Below, in pieces: positions 31,578-40,632 of a stretch of 54,757 bases of DNA. A model generated the notes under the pieces. That model had not been told where the DNA came from and ran no database searches. It was given only the letters and a program-made list of their open reading frames with translations. Both the position numbers and the translations under genes were made by a program. How positions within the stretch are numbered: position 1 is the first letter of the stretch; every line of letters starts with the position of its first letter. Origin of the DNA: Algoriphagus aquimarinus (GTDB taxonomy: Bacteria > Bacteroidota > Bacteroidia > Cytophagales > Cyclobacteriaceae); NCBI RefSeq assembly GCF_007997215.1, contig NZ_VORW01000026.1, forward strand, positions 1 to 54,757, written 5' to 3'.

Positions 31578-32675
31578 TTAGTTTACATCAGATCGATTGG
31601 CAAGAATCTGGGTAGTATGCGCAAATCTATCCAGCCAGCCTCTATGATCTTTTCTTATAAAGGTCACCATGACAGTTCCGACAAACCAAATCGCCAAGAA
31701 AAGCAGATAAAGGAATAGATAGAGTCTGTTATCAAATCGGGTGTCTATGAGGAATTTTGAGACTTCCCCGACTAAAAATGGAAGGATCAAAAACACACCA
31801 TATCGGGCAATAAGAACCTTATAAGTAAGCTTTAAACCATCCATTCTGATGATTCGGATTCCGAGCAACTTTTTGCCAAAAGTCTGCCCATTGGTCATTT
31901 TACTAACGAAAATAAAATAGAAGAAAATCAGGCTGACTTTCATCAATGAAAGTAGCCATACGTTTTCAGATATTCCCTCTATGATATAGGCAGTAAATAA
32001 AATCACCAGTAATGAGTCAACAAAGATTGCTAAAAACCGCTGGGTCAACGTGACTTCAGATCTGTCTAGAAGTGGTTTTTTCGATACGTTTGGCAAGACG
32101 TTGGAATATCTGGAGATCACAAATCCAATGAAACATCCAAAAGTATTTGTAATCAAATCATCGACTTCAAAATGTCGATATCTACAAGGGTACAAACCGT
32201 AAAGCGCTGTGAGTTGAGTGATTTCAAAGAATAAGGAGGCTAGAAAACCAATTAGAGTGGCTAGGCCAGCATTCTTTATTTGGAACAAATACCTTAGGAA
32301 AAAGCCAAGTGGTATCAGAAGTAACACATTGAAAGCTGTCACCATAAACGCATTACTTTTCACGATGCTGAAAAGCGAAATATTACCTTGAACTTCTCGA
32401 AAGGTTTGTTTTACAAATCGGAAAGGGAAAAATCTGGGATCAACTTTTCCTATTCTGTAGTCACAAAACCCTTCGGAGATCACAGGAAGTGGAAGGACTG
32501 TGAGTAAGAAGGCAGTCATCGCATAGAATGCGAAAATGTATAAAACTAAACTTCTGTTAAACTGTACATAGCCTATTTTCTTATACTGGAAATAAGCATA
32601 AGGGACAACGCTTGCCGCGGCAAGCGCTGGGAAATAAATAATTGAAGTTCTGATAACTTCAAAATAACTGTTCAT
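31578..32675 (-). CDS. VanZ-like domain fused to an RDD domain membrane protein
   Basis: The 365-residue product is very hydrophobic. Residues about 45-190 match VanZ (FFEITQLTALYG, HFEVDDLITNTFGCFIGF), with four or five membrane helices. Residues about 215-350 match an RDD domain (RFLAIFVDSLLVILF, NGQTFGKKLLGIRI, WLDRFAHTTQIL), with three helices. VanZ-type proteins affect glycopeptide susceptibility in some Firmicutes, but most are of unknown role, and RDD domains are associated with ion or solute transport. Nothing in the context points to antibiotic resistance. Confidence 0.9.
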   Translation of the reverse strand: MNSYFEVIRTSIIYFPALAAASVVPYAYFQYKKIGYVQFNRSLVLYIFAFYAMTAFLLTVLPLPVISEGFCDYRIGKVDPRFFPFRFVKQTFREVQGNISLFSIVKSNAFMVTAFNVLLLIPLGFFLRYLFQIKNAGLATLIGFLASLFFEITQLTALYGLYPCRYRHFEVDDLITNTFGCFIGFVISRYSNVLPNVSKKPLLDRSEVTLTQRFLAIFVDSLLVILFTAYIIEGISENVWLLSLMKVSLIFFYFIFVSKMTNGQTFGKKLLGIRIIRMDGLKLTYKVLIARYGVFLILPFLVGEVSKFLIDTRFDNRLYLFLYLLFLAIWFVGTVMVTFIRKDHRGWLDRFAHTTQILANRSDVN

Positions 32676-32832
32676 GCAATCTGCGTTGGCTCCGCCGATA
32701 GCTTTTAAAGCTTCAGCTCCTTAGGTTTTCATTCCAAAGGAACTCCTTTTACAATAACCGATCCTTTTAGAGGCGAATTCATCAGATAGTGCAACGATAG
32801 ATTGTTAATTTTGACTAAATCATTCCTTACCC

Positions 32833-32930
32833 ATGAAATCTAGCCTGCCTTAGGTAGACACAAAACACAGAGGAATGATTGGTAGGCCCAGCGAGATTAC
32901 ATATGGCCTTTAGAAAACAATTATAATCAT
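32833..32930 (+). promoter_or_regulatory. Leader cassette, copy C
   Basis: This 98-nt block starts ATGAAATCTAGC, then has CTTAGGTAGACAC and GAGATTACATATGGCCT, and ends AAAACAATTATAATCAT just before the gene ATG. It aligns best with copy B. Its ATG is followed by only six codons before TAG, so a peptide role is not conserved here. Confidence 0.55.
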
Positions 32931-33269
32931 ATGAAAGACGAAATCACTTTAAAAGAAGCTCAAGAGCAAGTTGATCATTGGATCAAAACAGTTGGCGTTC
33001 GCTACTTCAATGAATTGACCAATATGACTATTTTGATGGAAGAAGTGGGCGAATTGGCCAGAATCATGTCCAGAACCTATGGAGAGCAATCTTTCAAGGA
33101 ATCAGATAAAGGTAAAGATCTCGGAGATGAAATGGCTGATGTGCTTTGGGTTCTCATTTGTCTAGCCAATCAGACTGGTGTTGATCTTACTGAAGCTATG
33201 AAAAAGAACTTCGAAAAGAAGAATGTTCGTGACATTGATAGGCATAAGAATAACGAGAAACTGAAATAG
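32931..33269 (+). CDS. MazG-like nucleotide pyrophosphohydrolase
   Basis: The 112-residue product has the MazG-like core with EEVGE at about residues 37-41 and EMADVLWVLICLAN, giving the Mg-binding acidic residues (ExxE, then ExxD). It is a single-domain all-alpha NTP-PPase, probably removing non-canonical or damaged nucleotides. It is cytoplasmic. Its stop codon is 3 nt from the end of the convergent sulfatase gene, with no room for a terminator. Confidence 0.92.
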   Translation: MKDEITLKEAQEQVDHWIKTVGVRYFNELTNMTILMEEVGELARIMSRTYGEQSFKESDKGKDLGDEMADVLWVLICLANQTGVDLTEAMKKNFEKKNVRDIDRHKNNEKLK

Positions 33270-33272
33270 GAA

Positions 33273-34751
33273 TTACTTTTTATCGTAAAGCCCAGTATTT
33301 CCTTTTTCCAGAACAGGAATCAATTCATTAACGATTTTGGGGTTTTCTGCCGCAATATTCACTGTTTCCAAAGGATCCGTATGATGATCATATAGCTCAA
33401 TAGTTGGCTCGGCGGCTAGGAAGTACTTTGTCAGCCTGTAGCGATCTGTCCGCATGGATATGCCATTATGAAAGTAGGAGTAGGCTATGTTTCCGACTTG
33501 AGATTCCTTTGAATTTAATAAGCTAGCAAAGCTTTCTCCATCCAAATTGGTAGGATTCTTAACTCCTAACAATTCCATGATCGTTGGGTAAATGTCTACA
33601 GATTCCACAATTGAATCATCGATTTTGCTGACTTTAGAGCCTGGAATTTTGAATATCAAAGCTGAGTTTAGCGCATTTTCAAACAGGGTATGCTTGCCCC
33701 ATATTTGCTGCTCACCTAGGTGCCAGCCATGATCTCCCCACACAATTACAATCGTATTTTGATCCAGTTCCAGCGCTTTTAACTCGTCAAGTATCAAGCC
33801 TATCTGAGCATCTGAATAACTTGCTGCAGCGTAGTAAGCATGCTTAATTTTCTTTGCGTAAGCATCTGAAAGCTGTCGATCTAATCCAGCCTTTTCCTCG
33901 CCGAGTTGATATCCGTTGAATTCACCGCTTTCCAAGAGACTATTGTTGGAGACATGTTGAGGTTTTTCTGGGTTTTGAGCCAGTGGAATTTTATCCTCAT
34001 CATAAAGGTCCCAATATTTTTTCGGAGCGGTGAAAGGAAGATGTGGCTTGAACAAACCTACGCCTAGGAAAAACGGTTGGGAGCTGTTTTTCAGTTCTCT
34101 TAACTTTTTGATGGCCAATTGGGTAGTAAGTCCGTCTGGATAACCCAAGTCATCCACGTCTCCAGCTTCATAAGGTTTGACTTGCTTGTTCATGCTCTGA
34201 CGATTTTCTCCATCTGCATATGCAAAAAATGCATTCCAACCTGTGCCCCATTTTCCATGGTCGAATAGCAATTCATCCCAGCTGTAGGGCAATTCTCTTT
34301 GGCTAGAAACTTCTTCCTCATAGCCATACACATAGCCATCAGCGGAATGAGAGATTTTTCCAATTCCTACCGTATGATATCCATTTCTTTTGAGATGATG
34401 GATGAATGTCTCCGGCGTCTCTGATTCTGGGGTTTGATGGAATTCATCCTGCATGATATTATTCCCTAGTTGCGCTTGTCGACTTGGTCTTTTTCCAGTG
34501 AGAAATGCAGCACGAGATGCTCCACAGGTAGGGACTTGGACAAATTGATTGGTGAAACTCACACCTTCGGCAGCTAGTTTGTCAAGATTCGGAGTAATGA
34601 TGGTACTGTTTTCAAAATGGCCTAACTCTGATCGCAAGTCATCTACTGCGATAAAGAGGACGTTGGGTCTGGTTGATTGTGCAAAACTCGGGAGAAAGAG
34701 TAACCCTAGTAAAGTAATGAGTAGTGGTTGTCTTAAAAACTTGTGTTCCAT
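33273..34751 (-). CDS. Secreted iduronate-2-sulfatase-like sulfatase with CGASR motif
   Basis: The 492-residue product has a Sec signal ending LPSFAQ. The catalytic sequence is C76-G-A-S-R80, the C-x-A-x-R type, with Asp37-Asp38 as metal ligands, and HTVGIGKISH and WGDHGWHLGEQ further on. These match the iduronate-sulfatase-like group of type I sulfatases. It would release sulfate from sulfated glycans after formylglycine maturation. It differs in motif and family from the sulfatase at 19849. It is convergent with the MazG-like gene. Confidence 0.92.
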   Translation of the reverse strand: MEHKFLRQPLLITLLGLLFLPSFAQSTRPNVLFIAVDDLRSELGHFENSTIITPNLDKLAAEGVSFTNQFVQVPTCGASRAAFLTGKRPSRQAQLGNNIMQDEFHQTPESETPETFIHHLKRNGYHTVGIGKISHSADGYVYGYEEEVSSQRELPYSWDELLFDHGKWGTGWNAFFAYADGENRQSMNKQVKPYEAGDVDDLGYPDGLTTQLAIKKLRELKNSSQPFFLGVGLFKPHLPFTAPKKYWDLYDEDKIPLAQNPEKPQHVSNNSLLESGEFNGYQLGEEKAGLDRQLSDAYAKKIKHAYYAAASYSDAQIGLILDELKALELDQNTIVIVWGDHGWHLGEQQIWGKHTLFENALNSALIFKIPGSKVSKIDDSIVESVDIYPTIMELLGVKNPTNLDGESFASLLNSKESQVGNIAYSYFHNGISMRTDRYRLTKYFLAAEPTIELYDHHTDPLETVNIAAENPKIVNELIPVLEKGNTGLYDKK

Positions 34752-34860
34752 TTCTTGCTTGATTTTCAGATAGTCAATCTAGGTCATTCGCTCTGTAGAT
34801 AAAAGATGAATTATTGGAGGAAGAACTTTTGGGAGCGAAGAAGTGGGGATGGGGGAAGTA

Positions 34861-34893
34861 AGAAGAGCTGGAAATTTATGTTCCAGCTCTTTT
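34861..34893 (-). terminator. Hairpin terminator after the alpha-amylase gene
   Basis: AAGAGCTGGAA (34863-34873) pairs with TTCCAGCTCTT (34881-34891). It lies just past the amylase stop on the minus strand; the T-run is weak (CTTCTT). Confidence 0.75.
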
Positions 34894-34901
34894 GATAAAT
34901 G

Positions 34902-36380
34902 CTAAATTACTTCAGTCCAAACCGAAACTGATCCCGGAGCACAGTGGAAATCTGCCCATCCAGATTCATTCACCCAAACTTCATCCTGGATCTTGCCCAA
35001 TATATCACGGAAACGTCTTCCAGTATATCTTGATCCGATTTCCATGGAAATAGTCGCTCCTTCACCGTTTGACATGACTACAGCACAGCCCGAGTGGTTT
35101 TCATCTCCTTCTCTTGTCCAGGCGATTGCATTTGCACTTTCGAAGTAATTCCGCTGCGTACCAAATGCAAAATCTTTTCGTACGTAGAGCATAGATTCTA
35201 ATTCATCCACTCGGTTGATGAAAATCTCATAATCCTGACCGTCATCTCCTTTGTCCCAATAGCTAGTACCAAATAGATCTGGGTAAAAAACACATGGGTA
35301 CCCGTCTTTTCGAAGTAAAATAAGCGCATACGCCAAAGGCTTAAACCAAGCTTCAACAGGTGCTGCCAGAGCTTGAAGCGGCTGAGTATCGTGATTATCA
35401 ACTAGCGTCACTGCTAATTCTTGGTTATCTGAAACAAGAGATTTGGTGAAAATCTCTCTTAAGTCAAATTGACTTCCCATATTAGAAGCTACGTGAAAAC
35501 TCTCTTGCAAAGCAGAATCAAATAGGCTCATCGTGCCGTCTGTCGCATCAATGTATTTAGTGAGCACTTCCAAATTCCCTGGAGCCCAATACTCGCCTAC
35601 AGCAAAGATGTCTTTGCCAGTTCGCTCTCTGAGTAAATATAGAAATTCTTGGAAGTAAGCTGGAGGGATGTGTTTCACGGCATCCAAACGCACCCCGTCA
35701 TAATAGGTGAGTTCGTGTAACCATGTAGCATATTTTAGCAATTCATCCTTGACGGCAGGATTTCTGAATTCAATGTCACAAAACATCAGGAAGTCATAGT
35801 TTCCTTTTTCGTTCGTTATCATTTCCTCCCAGTCATTTCCATATTCACTCATCAGGTTGAATATTCCATGTTCTTGATTTCTATGGTCATAATCTACTCC
35901 GCTGAAGCAATGCTTGTCCCAGATGAAATCGGAGTATTGGCCATTTCTACCGGGAAAGGTAAAACGTGTGAAAGCTTCGATTTCATAGAGTTCGGAGATA
36001 TTTTCCAACCGATTTTTCTCATTTACTTTCATCACTTTCATCAGTTCGGATTCATCTCCTCCAGCCTTGTGATTGAAGACAAAGTCAACGATGATTTGGA
36101 TACCACGATCATGTAGTGCTTGGGTAGCTTCTATGAATTCATCCTTAGTGCCATATTTGGTACGTACGCTTCCTTTTTGGTCAAATTCCCCAAGGTCAAA
36201 TAAGTCATACGTATCATAGCCAACACTCATTCCGCCTTGTTCTCCTTTTGAAGCAGGAGGCAGCCAGACGCTGGTGATTCCTAGGTTTCCCAGATATTCG
36301 GCTTTTTCTATTACTTCTTTCCAAAGTGTATCTTCTGGAGAATACCAATGGAAGAATTGGATCATTGTTCCGTTTTTCAT
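34902..36380 (-). CDS. Cytoplasmic alpha-amylase (GH13)
   Basis: The 492-residue product lacks a signal peptide and starts with MIQFFHWYSPED, as in cytoplasmic GH13_5-type amylases. The catalytic triad is D233 (GVRLDAVKHI), E263 (FAVGEYW) and D331 (VDNHD). It hydrolyses alpha-1,4-glucan to maltodextrins, presumably intracellular glycogen or imported dextrins. There is no linked sus or malto-dextrin transport cluster. The gene has its own upstream region and terminator. Confidence 0.95.
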   Translation of the reverse strand: MKNGTMIQFFHWYSPEDTLWKEVIEKAEYLGNLGITSVWLPPASKGEQGGMSVGYDTYDLFDLGEFDQKGSVRTKYGTKDEFIEATQALHDRGIQIIVDFVFNHKAGGDESELMKVMKVNEKNRLENISELYEIEAFTRFTFPGRNGQYSDFIWDKHCFSGVDYDHRNQEHGIFNLMSEYGNDWEEMITNEKGNYDFLMFCDIEFRNPAVKDELLKYATWLHELTYYDGVRLDAVKHIPPAYFQEFLYLLRERTGKDIFAVGEYWAPGNLEVLTKYIDATDGTMSLFDSALQESFHVASNMGSQFDLREIFTKSLVSDNQELAVTLVDNHDTQPLQALAAPVEAWFKPLAYALILLRKDGYPCVFYPDLFGTSYWDKGDDGQDYEIFINRVDELESMLYVRKDFAFGTQRNYFESANAIAWTREGDENHSGCAVVMSNGEGATISMEIGSRYTGRRFRDILGKIQDEVWVNESGWADFHCAPGSVSVWTEVI

Positions 36381-36504
36381 CTTTAAAAGTTGGTTAGTTG
36401 GTGGTTTAGATTAAACGGTAAACGCCAAATTTTAAAGATGGTTTTGGCAGTTTTAAAGCGGGATAATTTGAATCAAAATGGGGAGAAAGTAGTCCTGAAA
36501 AAGA

Positions 36505-36540
36505 GCAAAACCCGATATAAATCATATCGGGTCTTGTAGG
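36505..36540 (-). terminator. Intrinsic terminator after comB
   Basis: On the minus strand ACCCGATAT pairs with ATATCGGGT over a short AT-rich loop, followed by TTTTG. It lies about 30 nt after the stop. Confidence 0.8.
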
Positions 36541-36565
36541 GTTGATTTTATGGAAGTGTGTGGAA

Positions 36566-37279
36566 TTACCAATTATCGACTGCAATTAATGTTTCATTTT
36601 CTACTTTTCCGACTAGGGAAAAAAGATCCAAAGTCAAACAAAAGTTTATGTCTGAATCAATGTTATGATTTTGAAGGCGTTTTGCGTGGGAAGCCTGAGA
36701 TAGAAATCCTTTCAAATTGTGGCCTTCTTTCTCGTAAAGAGATTTCATGGCTATCGCACCATCATCCTCAGCCTCATGAGTGGATTCTAGTGCTTTGGCT
36801 AATGCTCCAGCATAAAGTGAATCTTCTAAATTGAATTTCCCTTTCCAGCCAGCACAGTGAATCAGTACGTCCTTATTACGTGACTGAATGTAACTGACAG
36901 TCGCTTGTAGATTTGGAAAAGCTCCGATAAGAATCTCATCAGCCCCAGCAGATTTAGAAATAGCAAGAGTGCCATTTGTAGTGGTCATTGCCAGCTTTTG
37001 GCTTTGGTGTTCACCGGTGAGGTAAGCTAGGGGAGAGTTTCCTAATTGAAAGCCTTCCGCTTTAATACCATTTCTTTCACCAGCTATTAAGTAGCCGGAT
37101 GATGCCATGGCTCTACATTCTTCGAGATCAGCACAGGTTTTTATTTCCGAAATTCCATTTGCAAGTGCAGCAACCATGGTGGAAGTAGCGCGAAAAATAT
37201 CGACTACTACCACTAGTTTACCTTGCAACTCATGCAGGTGGATTAACTCTGGACTGAAACAGATTTCTACTTGCTTCAT
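36566..37279 (-). CDS. comB: 2-phosphosulfolactate phosphatase-like protein (ComB)
   Basis: The 237-residue product has the ComB signatures VVVVDIFRATSTM near residue 25 and TTTNGTLAI about residue 98, then GAFPNLQAT and IHCAGWKGKFNLEDSL. ComB releases phosphate from 2-phosphosulfolactate to give 3-sulfolactate. In Bacteroidota its role is unclear: they lack coenzyme M but some make sulfonolipids, and the partner ComA is not visible here. The start codon touches the gcvT stop codon, so the two form a transcriptional unit. Confidence 0.9.
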   Translation of the reverse strand: MKQVEICFSPELIHLHELQGKLVVVVDIFRATSTMVAALANGISEIKTCADLEECRAMASSGYLIAGERNGIKAEGFQLGNSPLAYLTGEHQSQKLAMTTTNGTLAISKSAGADEILIGAFPNLQATVSYIQSRNKDVLIHCAGWKGKFNLEDSLYAGALAKALESTHEAEDDGAIAMKSLYEKEGHNLKGFLSQASHAKRLQNHNIDSDINFCLTLDLFSLVGKVENETLIAVDNW

Positions 37280-38374
37280 TTATTTTTTCAATAGCGGAAG
37301 TTTTTCCACCTGAGCTTTAAGGTTCTTATTTCTTACTTGGATGAAAATCTCTGTTCCAGCTTTGCTGAACTCAGTTTTCACATAACCCATTCCAATTCCT
37401 ACGCTCATGCTAGGAGATTGAGTGCCTGAAGTTACCTCTCCGATCACTTCTCCGGCGGCATCCACGATAGGATAATGCCCTCTTGGAATACCTCTTTCTT
37501 GCATAATGAAGCCAACCAATTTCTTAGAAACGCCAGCTTCTTTCTGTGCTTTTAGCGCTTCAGAATTGGTGAAGTCTTTGGTGAATTTGGTGATCCAACC
37601 CAGCCCAGCTTCCAAAGGTGAAGTGGTATCAGTGATGTCATTTCCGTATAGGCAATAACCCATTTCCATTCTAAGTGTGTCTCTAGCACCTAGACCTATG
37701 GGCTTGATGTCAAAGTCTTTTCCAGCTTCGAAAACAGCATTCCATACTTTTTCAGCATCTTCGTTTTTTATGTAGATCTCAAATCCACCAGAACCTGTGT
37801 ATCCCGTTCCAGAGATGATCACATCCTGAACTCCTGCAAATTCTCCTACGGTGAAATGATAGAATTTAATATCAGCAAGATTAACAGGAGTCAAGGCTTG
37901 TACAGCTTCGATAGCTTTTGGGCCTTGGATAGCGAAAAGTGAAATCCCATCAGAGATATTGGTCAAGGTAGCGCCCATCGTATTGTGGCTGTTTACCCAA
38001 GCCCAATCTTTATCAATGTTTGAAGCATTTACAACAAGCATATACTTTTCGTCTTCAAACTTGTAAACGATCAAATCATCTACGATTCCACCAGTTTCAT
38101 TTGGGAAGCAAGAGTATTGTGCCTGTCCATCAACGATCTTGGAAGCATCATTTGAAGTGACCTTTTGGATCAAGTTTAAAGCCTCTGGGCCTTCTACCAT
38201 GAATTCACCCATGTGAGACACATCAAAAACGCCAACGCCATTTCTCACGCAAAGGTGCTCTTCATTATCAGAACTGTAACGTACAGGCATGTTATATCCT
38301 GCAAAAGGCACCATTTTACCACCAAGGGCAACGTGCAAGTCATTGAGTTGGATTTTTTTGATTTGGTCTTCCAT
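37280..38374 (-). CDS. gcvT: Aminomethyltransferase of the glycine cleavage system
   Basis: The 364-residue product is counted from the ATG at 38374; the longer frame adds 22 residues without conservation. It has the GcvT hallmarks GVFDVSHMGEF and TGYTGSGGFEIYI, and a C-terminal GxxxxAR-type region ending NPSMSVGIGMGYV-like. It transfers the methylene group of the aminomethyl-lipoyl H-protein to tetrahydrofolate. The H and P genes are not in the window. It is directly followed by comB. Confidence 0.95.
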   Translation of the reverse strand: MEDQIKKIQLNDLHVALGGKMVPFAGYNMPVRYSSDNEEHLCVRNGVGVFDVSHMGEFMVEGPEALNLIQKVTSNDASKIVDGQAQYSCFPNETGGIVDDLIVYKFEDEKYMLVVNASNIDKDWAWVNSHNTMGATLTNISDGISLFAIQGPKAIEAVQALTPVNLADIKFYHFTVGEFAGVQDVIISGTGYTGSGGFEIYIKNEDAEKVWNAVFEAGKDFDIKPIGLGARDTLRMEMGYCLYGNDITDTTSPLEAGLGWITKFTKDFTNSEALKAQKEAGVSKKLVGFIMQERGIPRGHYPIVDAAGEVIGEVTSGTQSPSMSVGIGMGYVKTEFSKAGTEIFIQVRNKNLKAQVEKLPLLKK

Positions 38375-38433
38375 AATCTGGGTTAATTTTCTAGTGGGCA
38401 AAGGTAAGGATTGAGGTGAAAAATGCACTAAAA

Positions 38434-38460
38434 AAGGCAACCTGTTAGGGTTGCCTTCTA
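38434..38460 (-). terminator. Intrinsic terminator of the A-type carrier gene
   Basis: On the minus strand AAGGCAACC pairs with GGTTGCCTT, followed by TTTTTAG. It lies about 25 nt after the stop. Confidence 0.9.
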
Positions 38461-38481
38461 CTATTTGTGTGCTAATCTAGT

Positions 38482-38808
38482 TTAAACGGAGAAGCTTTCA
38501 CCACAGCCGCAGGTTCTGCTTGCATTTGGATTGACGAATTGGAAACCTTTTCCATTTAGTCCGTCTGTGAATTCCAGCGTAGTTCCAGCTAGGTAAAGTA
38601 AGCTTTTTCTATCCACAAGAATTTTCACTCCTTTATCTTCAAATACGTGGTCAGTTTCCACCTGAGCCCCATCAAAGCCTAAATCGTACATTAGACCTGA
38701 ACAGCCCCCACCTTTCACCGAAACACGTATATTCTCATTTTCTGCGCGTCCTTCCTCTTTTTTGAGCTCTAGGATACGCTCTTTGGCTTTGTCAGAAACG
38801 ATTATCAT
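38482..38808 (-). CDS. Canonical HesB/IscA-type Fe-S carrier
   Basis: The 108-residue product has all three conserved cysteines: one in GGGCSGLMYDLGF and a C-terminal TCGCGES. This is the classical A-type carrier of Fe-S cluster assembly, transferring clusters to apoproteins such as those of the respiratory chain. It is divergent from mce. It contrasts with the CxC-less paralogue at 16563. Confidence 0.95.
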   Translation of the reverse strand: MIIVSDKAKERILELKKEEGRAENENIRVSVKGGGCSGLMYDLGFDGAQVETDHVFEDKGVKILVDRKSLLYLAGTTLEFTDGLNGKGFQFVNPNASRTCGCGESFSV

Positions 38809-38898
38809 ATTTTTATATATTACTTTGTCTTAAGTTGAAGTATTGGGAAAACAGTAAGAATCCCAAAATGATTCACTGCAAATATAGCAAATTTAAAC

Positions 38899-39303
38899 AT
38901 GAGGAAAATCGAGCATATTGGAATAGCGGTAAAGGATCTTGAGAAGTCTAATTCACTTTTTGCGAAGCTTCTTGGAAAAGAACACTTCAAAACGGAGGAA
39001 GTAGATGGAGAAAAGGTGGCTACATCCTTTTTCCAAGTAGGAGAAACAAAAGTAGAACTACTCCAAGCAACTGATGAAAATAGCCCAATTGCCAAATACC
39101 TTGAAAGAAGATCCGAAGGCGTTCATCATATTGCATTTGACGTGGAGGATATCCAGGCTGAGGTGGAGCGATTGAAAGGCGAAGGCTTCGAAATCTTGAA
39201 TGAAACTCCAAAACTGGGAGCCGATAATAAATTAATGGTATTTTTGCATCCTCGGAGCACGAATGGTGTTTTGATTGAGTTGTGTCAGGAGAGGGGTATT
39301 TGA
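38899..39303 (+). CDS. mce: Methylmalonyl-CoA epimerase
   Basis: The 134-residue product is a glyoxalase-fold enzyme. It starts KIEHIGIAVKDLEKS and includes VHHIAFDV and NGVLIELCQ, carrying the metal-binding His and Glu residues of the family. It interconverts (R)- and (S)-methylmalonyl-CoA in propionate and odd-chain fatty-acid metabolism. The mutase is not in the window. It is divergent from the Fe-S carrier gene. Confidence 0.95.
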   Translation: MRKIEHIGIAVKDLEKSNSLFAKLLGKEHFKTEEVDGEKVATSFFQVGETKVELLQATDENSPIAKYLERRSEGVHHIAFDVEDIQAEVERLKGEGFEILNETPKLGADNKLMVFLHPRSTNGVLIELCQERGI

Positions 39304-39494
39304 TTGGAAAATTGAAAGATTGGAAGATTTTAAAATTAGAAATAGTTGAAGGTCTGGTGTGTGAAGCTTGGAAAGTGGTAAGGTTAGAAAAAGAACCTCA
39401 ACTCTACTCTAAACCTCGTAAATCGGACTTCGTAAATCCCAAATAAAAGGAGGAGGGAAACTCCATAGTTATAAATAAATAGCGCCTTTGCGCC

Positions 39495-39512
39495 TCCCGA
39501 TAGCTATCGGGA
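39495..39512. repeat. Perfect palindrome TCCCGATAGCTATCGGGA
   Basis: The 18-nt sequence is exactly self-complementary. It lies just before thiL, about 20 nt from its ATG, in a short GC-rich patch. A degenerate copy is at 4845-4862. Confidence 0.7.
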
Positions 39513-39530
39513 GCGGGAGGATATAAAAAT

Positions 39531-40559
39531 ATGTCAGAAAAGAGAACAGAAATAAGCGATTTGGGTGAATTCGGCTTGATCGATCACCTCAATGAGAAAG
39601 TGATTATTAAAAATTCCAGCACCTTGAAAGGGATTGGAGACGATGCTGCGGTAATTGAAGCTGGAGACATGGTCAAAGTCGTGACCACTGATCTATTGGT
39701 GGAAGGGGTTCATTTTGATCTGTCCTATGCGCCTCTGCCTCACTTGGGATTCAAAGCAGTAGCGGTGAATGTGTCCGACGTGGCGGCTATGAATGCCGTG
39801 CCTAAGCAGATCACGGTAAGCATCGCGTTATCCAACAGATTCTCAGTAGAGGCAATTGATGCACTCTATGAAGGTATTCATGCTGCATGTGAGCATTATG
39901 GTGTGGATTTGATTGGTGGTGATACCACTGCATCCAGGAGTGGTCTAGTGATCTCTGTGACTGCGATCGGAGAGGCCAACCCTGAACAAATTTCTTATAG
40001 ATCTGGAGCCAAAGAAAACGACATTCTTTGTGTCACTGGTGACTTGGGCGGGGCTTTGGTTGGATTGCAGATTTTGGAGCGAGAGAAGGAAGTCTTCCTT
40101 GCCAATCCTGATATGAAGCCTGATCTAGGCAAGTACACGTTGGTGACTGCTCGTCAATTGAAGCCAGATGCTCGTGTGGATATCATCCATGAACTTCGGG
40201 AAATGGAAGTGGTGCCGACAAGTATGATGGATATTTCTGATGGATTGGCTTCAGAGATTTTTCATATCTGCAAAGCTTCTGGAGTAGGAGCAACGATCTA
40301 CGAAGATAAACTTCCAATAGATAAGCAGACTTTCGATACTGCTGTGGAGTTGAATCTAGATCCTATCACCTGCGTGATGAATGGGGGAGAAGACTACGAA
40401 TTGCTATTCACGATTGATCAGAAAGACTTTGCGAAGCTGGAAAAGCATCCTGATATACACTTCATAGGTCATATCACCAAGTCAGATGAAGGTAAATTCT
40501 TGGTTACAAAAAGTGGAACCGCAGTGCAAATAAAAGCGCAGGGCTGGAAGCATTTTTGA
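39531..40559 (+). CDS. thiL: Thiamine-monophosphate kinase
   Basis: The 342-residue product has the AIR-synthase-like blocks GIGDDAAVI, VNVSDVAAMNA and MMDISDGLASEI, and Mg-binding DLIGGDTT, all typical of ThiL. It phosphorylates thiamine phosphate to thiamine diphosphate. The gene is followed by a strong bidirectional terminator shared with tsf. Confidence 0.95.
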   Translation: MSEKRTEISDLGEFGLIDHLNEKVIIKNSSTLKGIGDDAAVIEAGDMVKVVTTDLLVEGVHFDLSYAPLPHLGFKAVAVNVSDVAAMNAVPKQITVSIALSNRFSVEAIDALYEGIHAACEHYGVDLIGGDTTASRSGLVISVTAIGEANPEQISYRSGAKENDILCVTGDLGGALVGLQILEREKEVFLANPDMKPDLGKYTLVTARQLKPDARVDIIHELREMEVVPTSMMDISDGLASEIFHICKASGVGATIYEDKLPIDKQTFDTAVELNLDPITCVMNGGEDYELLFTIDQKDFAKLEKHPDIHFIGHITKSDEGKFLVTKSGTAVQIKAQGWKHF

Positions 40560-40574
40560 TTGTCTATAAAAAGC

Positions 40575-40614
40575 AAAAAACCTCTTCAAGATCAATTGAA
40601 GAGGTTTTTTTTTG
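40575..40614. terminator. Bidirectional terminator between thiL and tsf
   Basis: AAAAAACCTCTTCAA pairs with TTGAAGAGGTTTTTT. It has A- and T-runs on both sides and lies between convergent gene ends. Confidence 0.93.
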
Positions 40615-40632
40615 TTTAAGAATCTTTTCGGA

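Noticed and set aside
31578..32675. Vancomycin (VanZ) resistance gene
   Set aside because: The VanZ domain is only a structural similarity; no other van gene is present.
23716..38374. Polysaccharide utilisation locus
   Set aside because: There are lyases, sulfatases and an amylase, but no SusC/SusD pair, no hybrid two-component or ECF/anti-sigma regulator nearby, and the genes are on both strands with unrelated neighbours.
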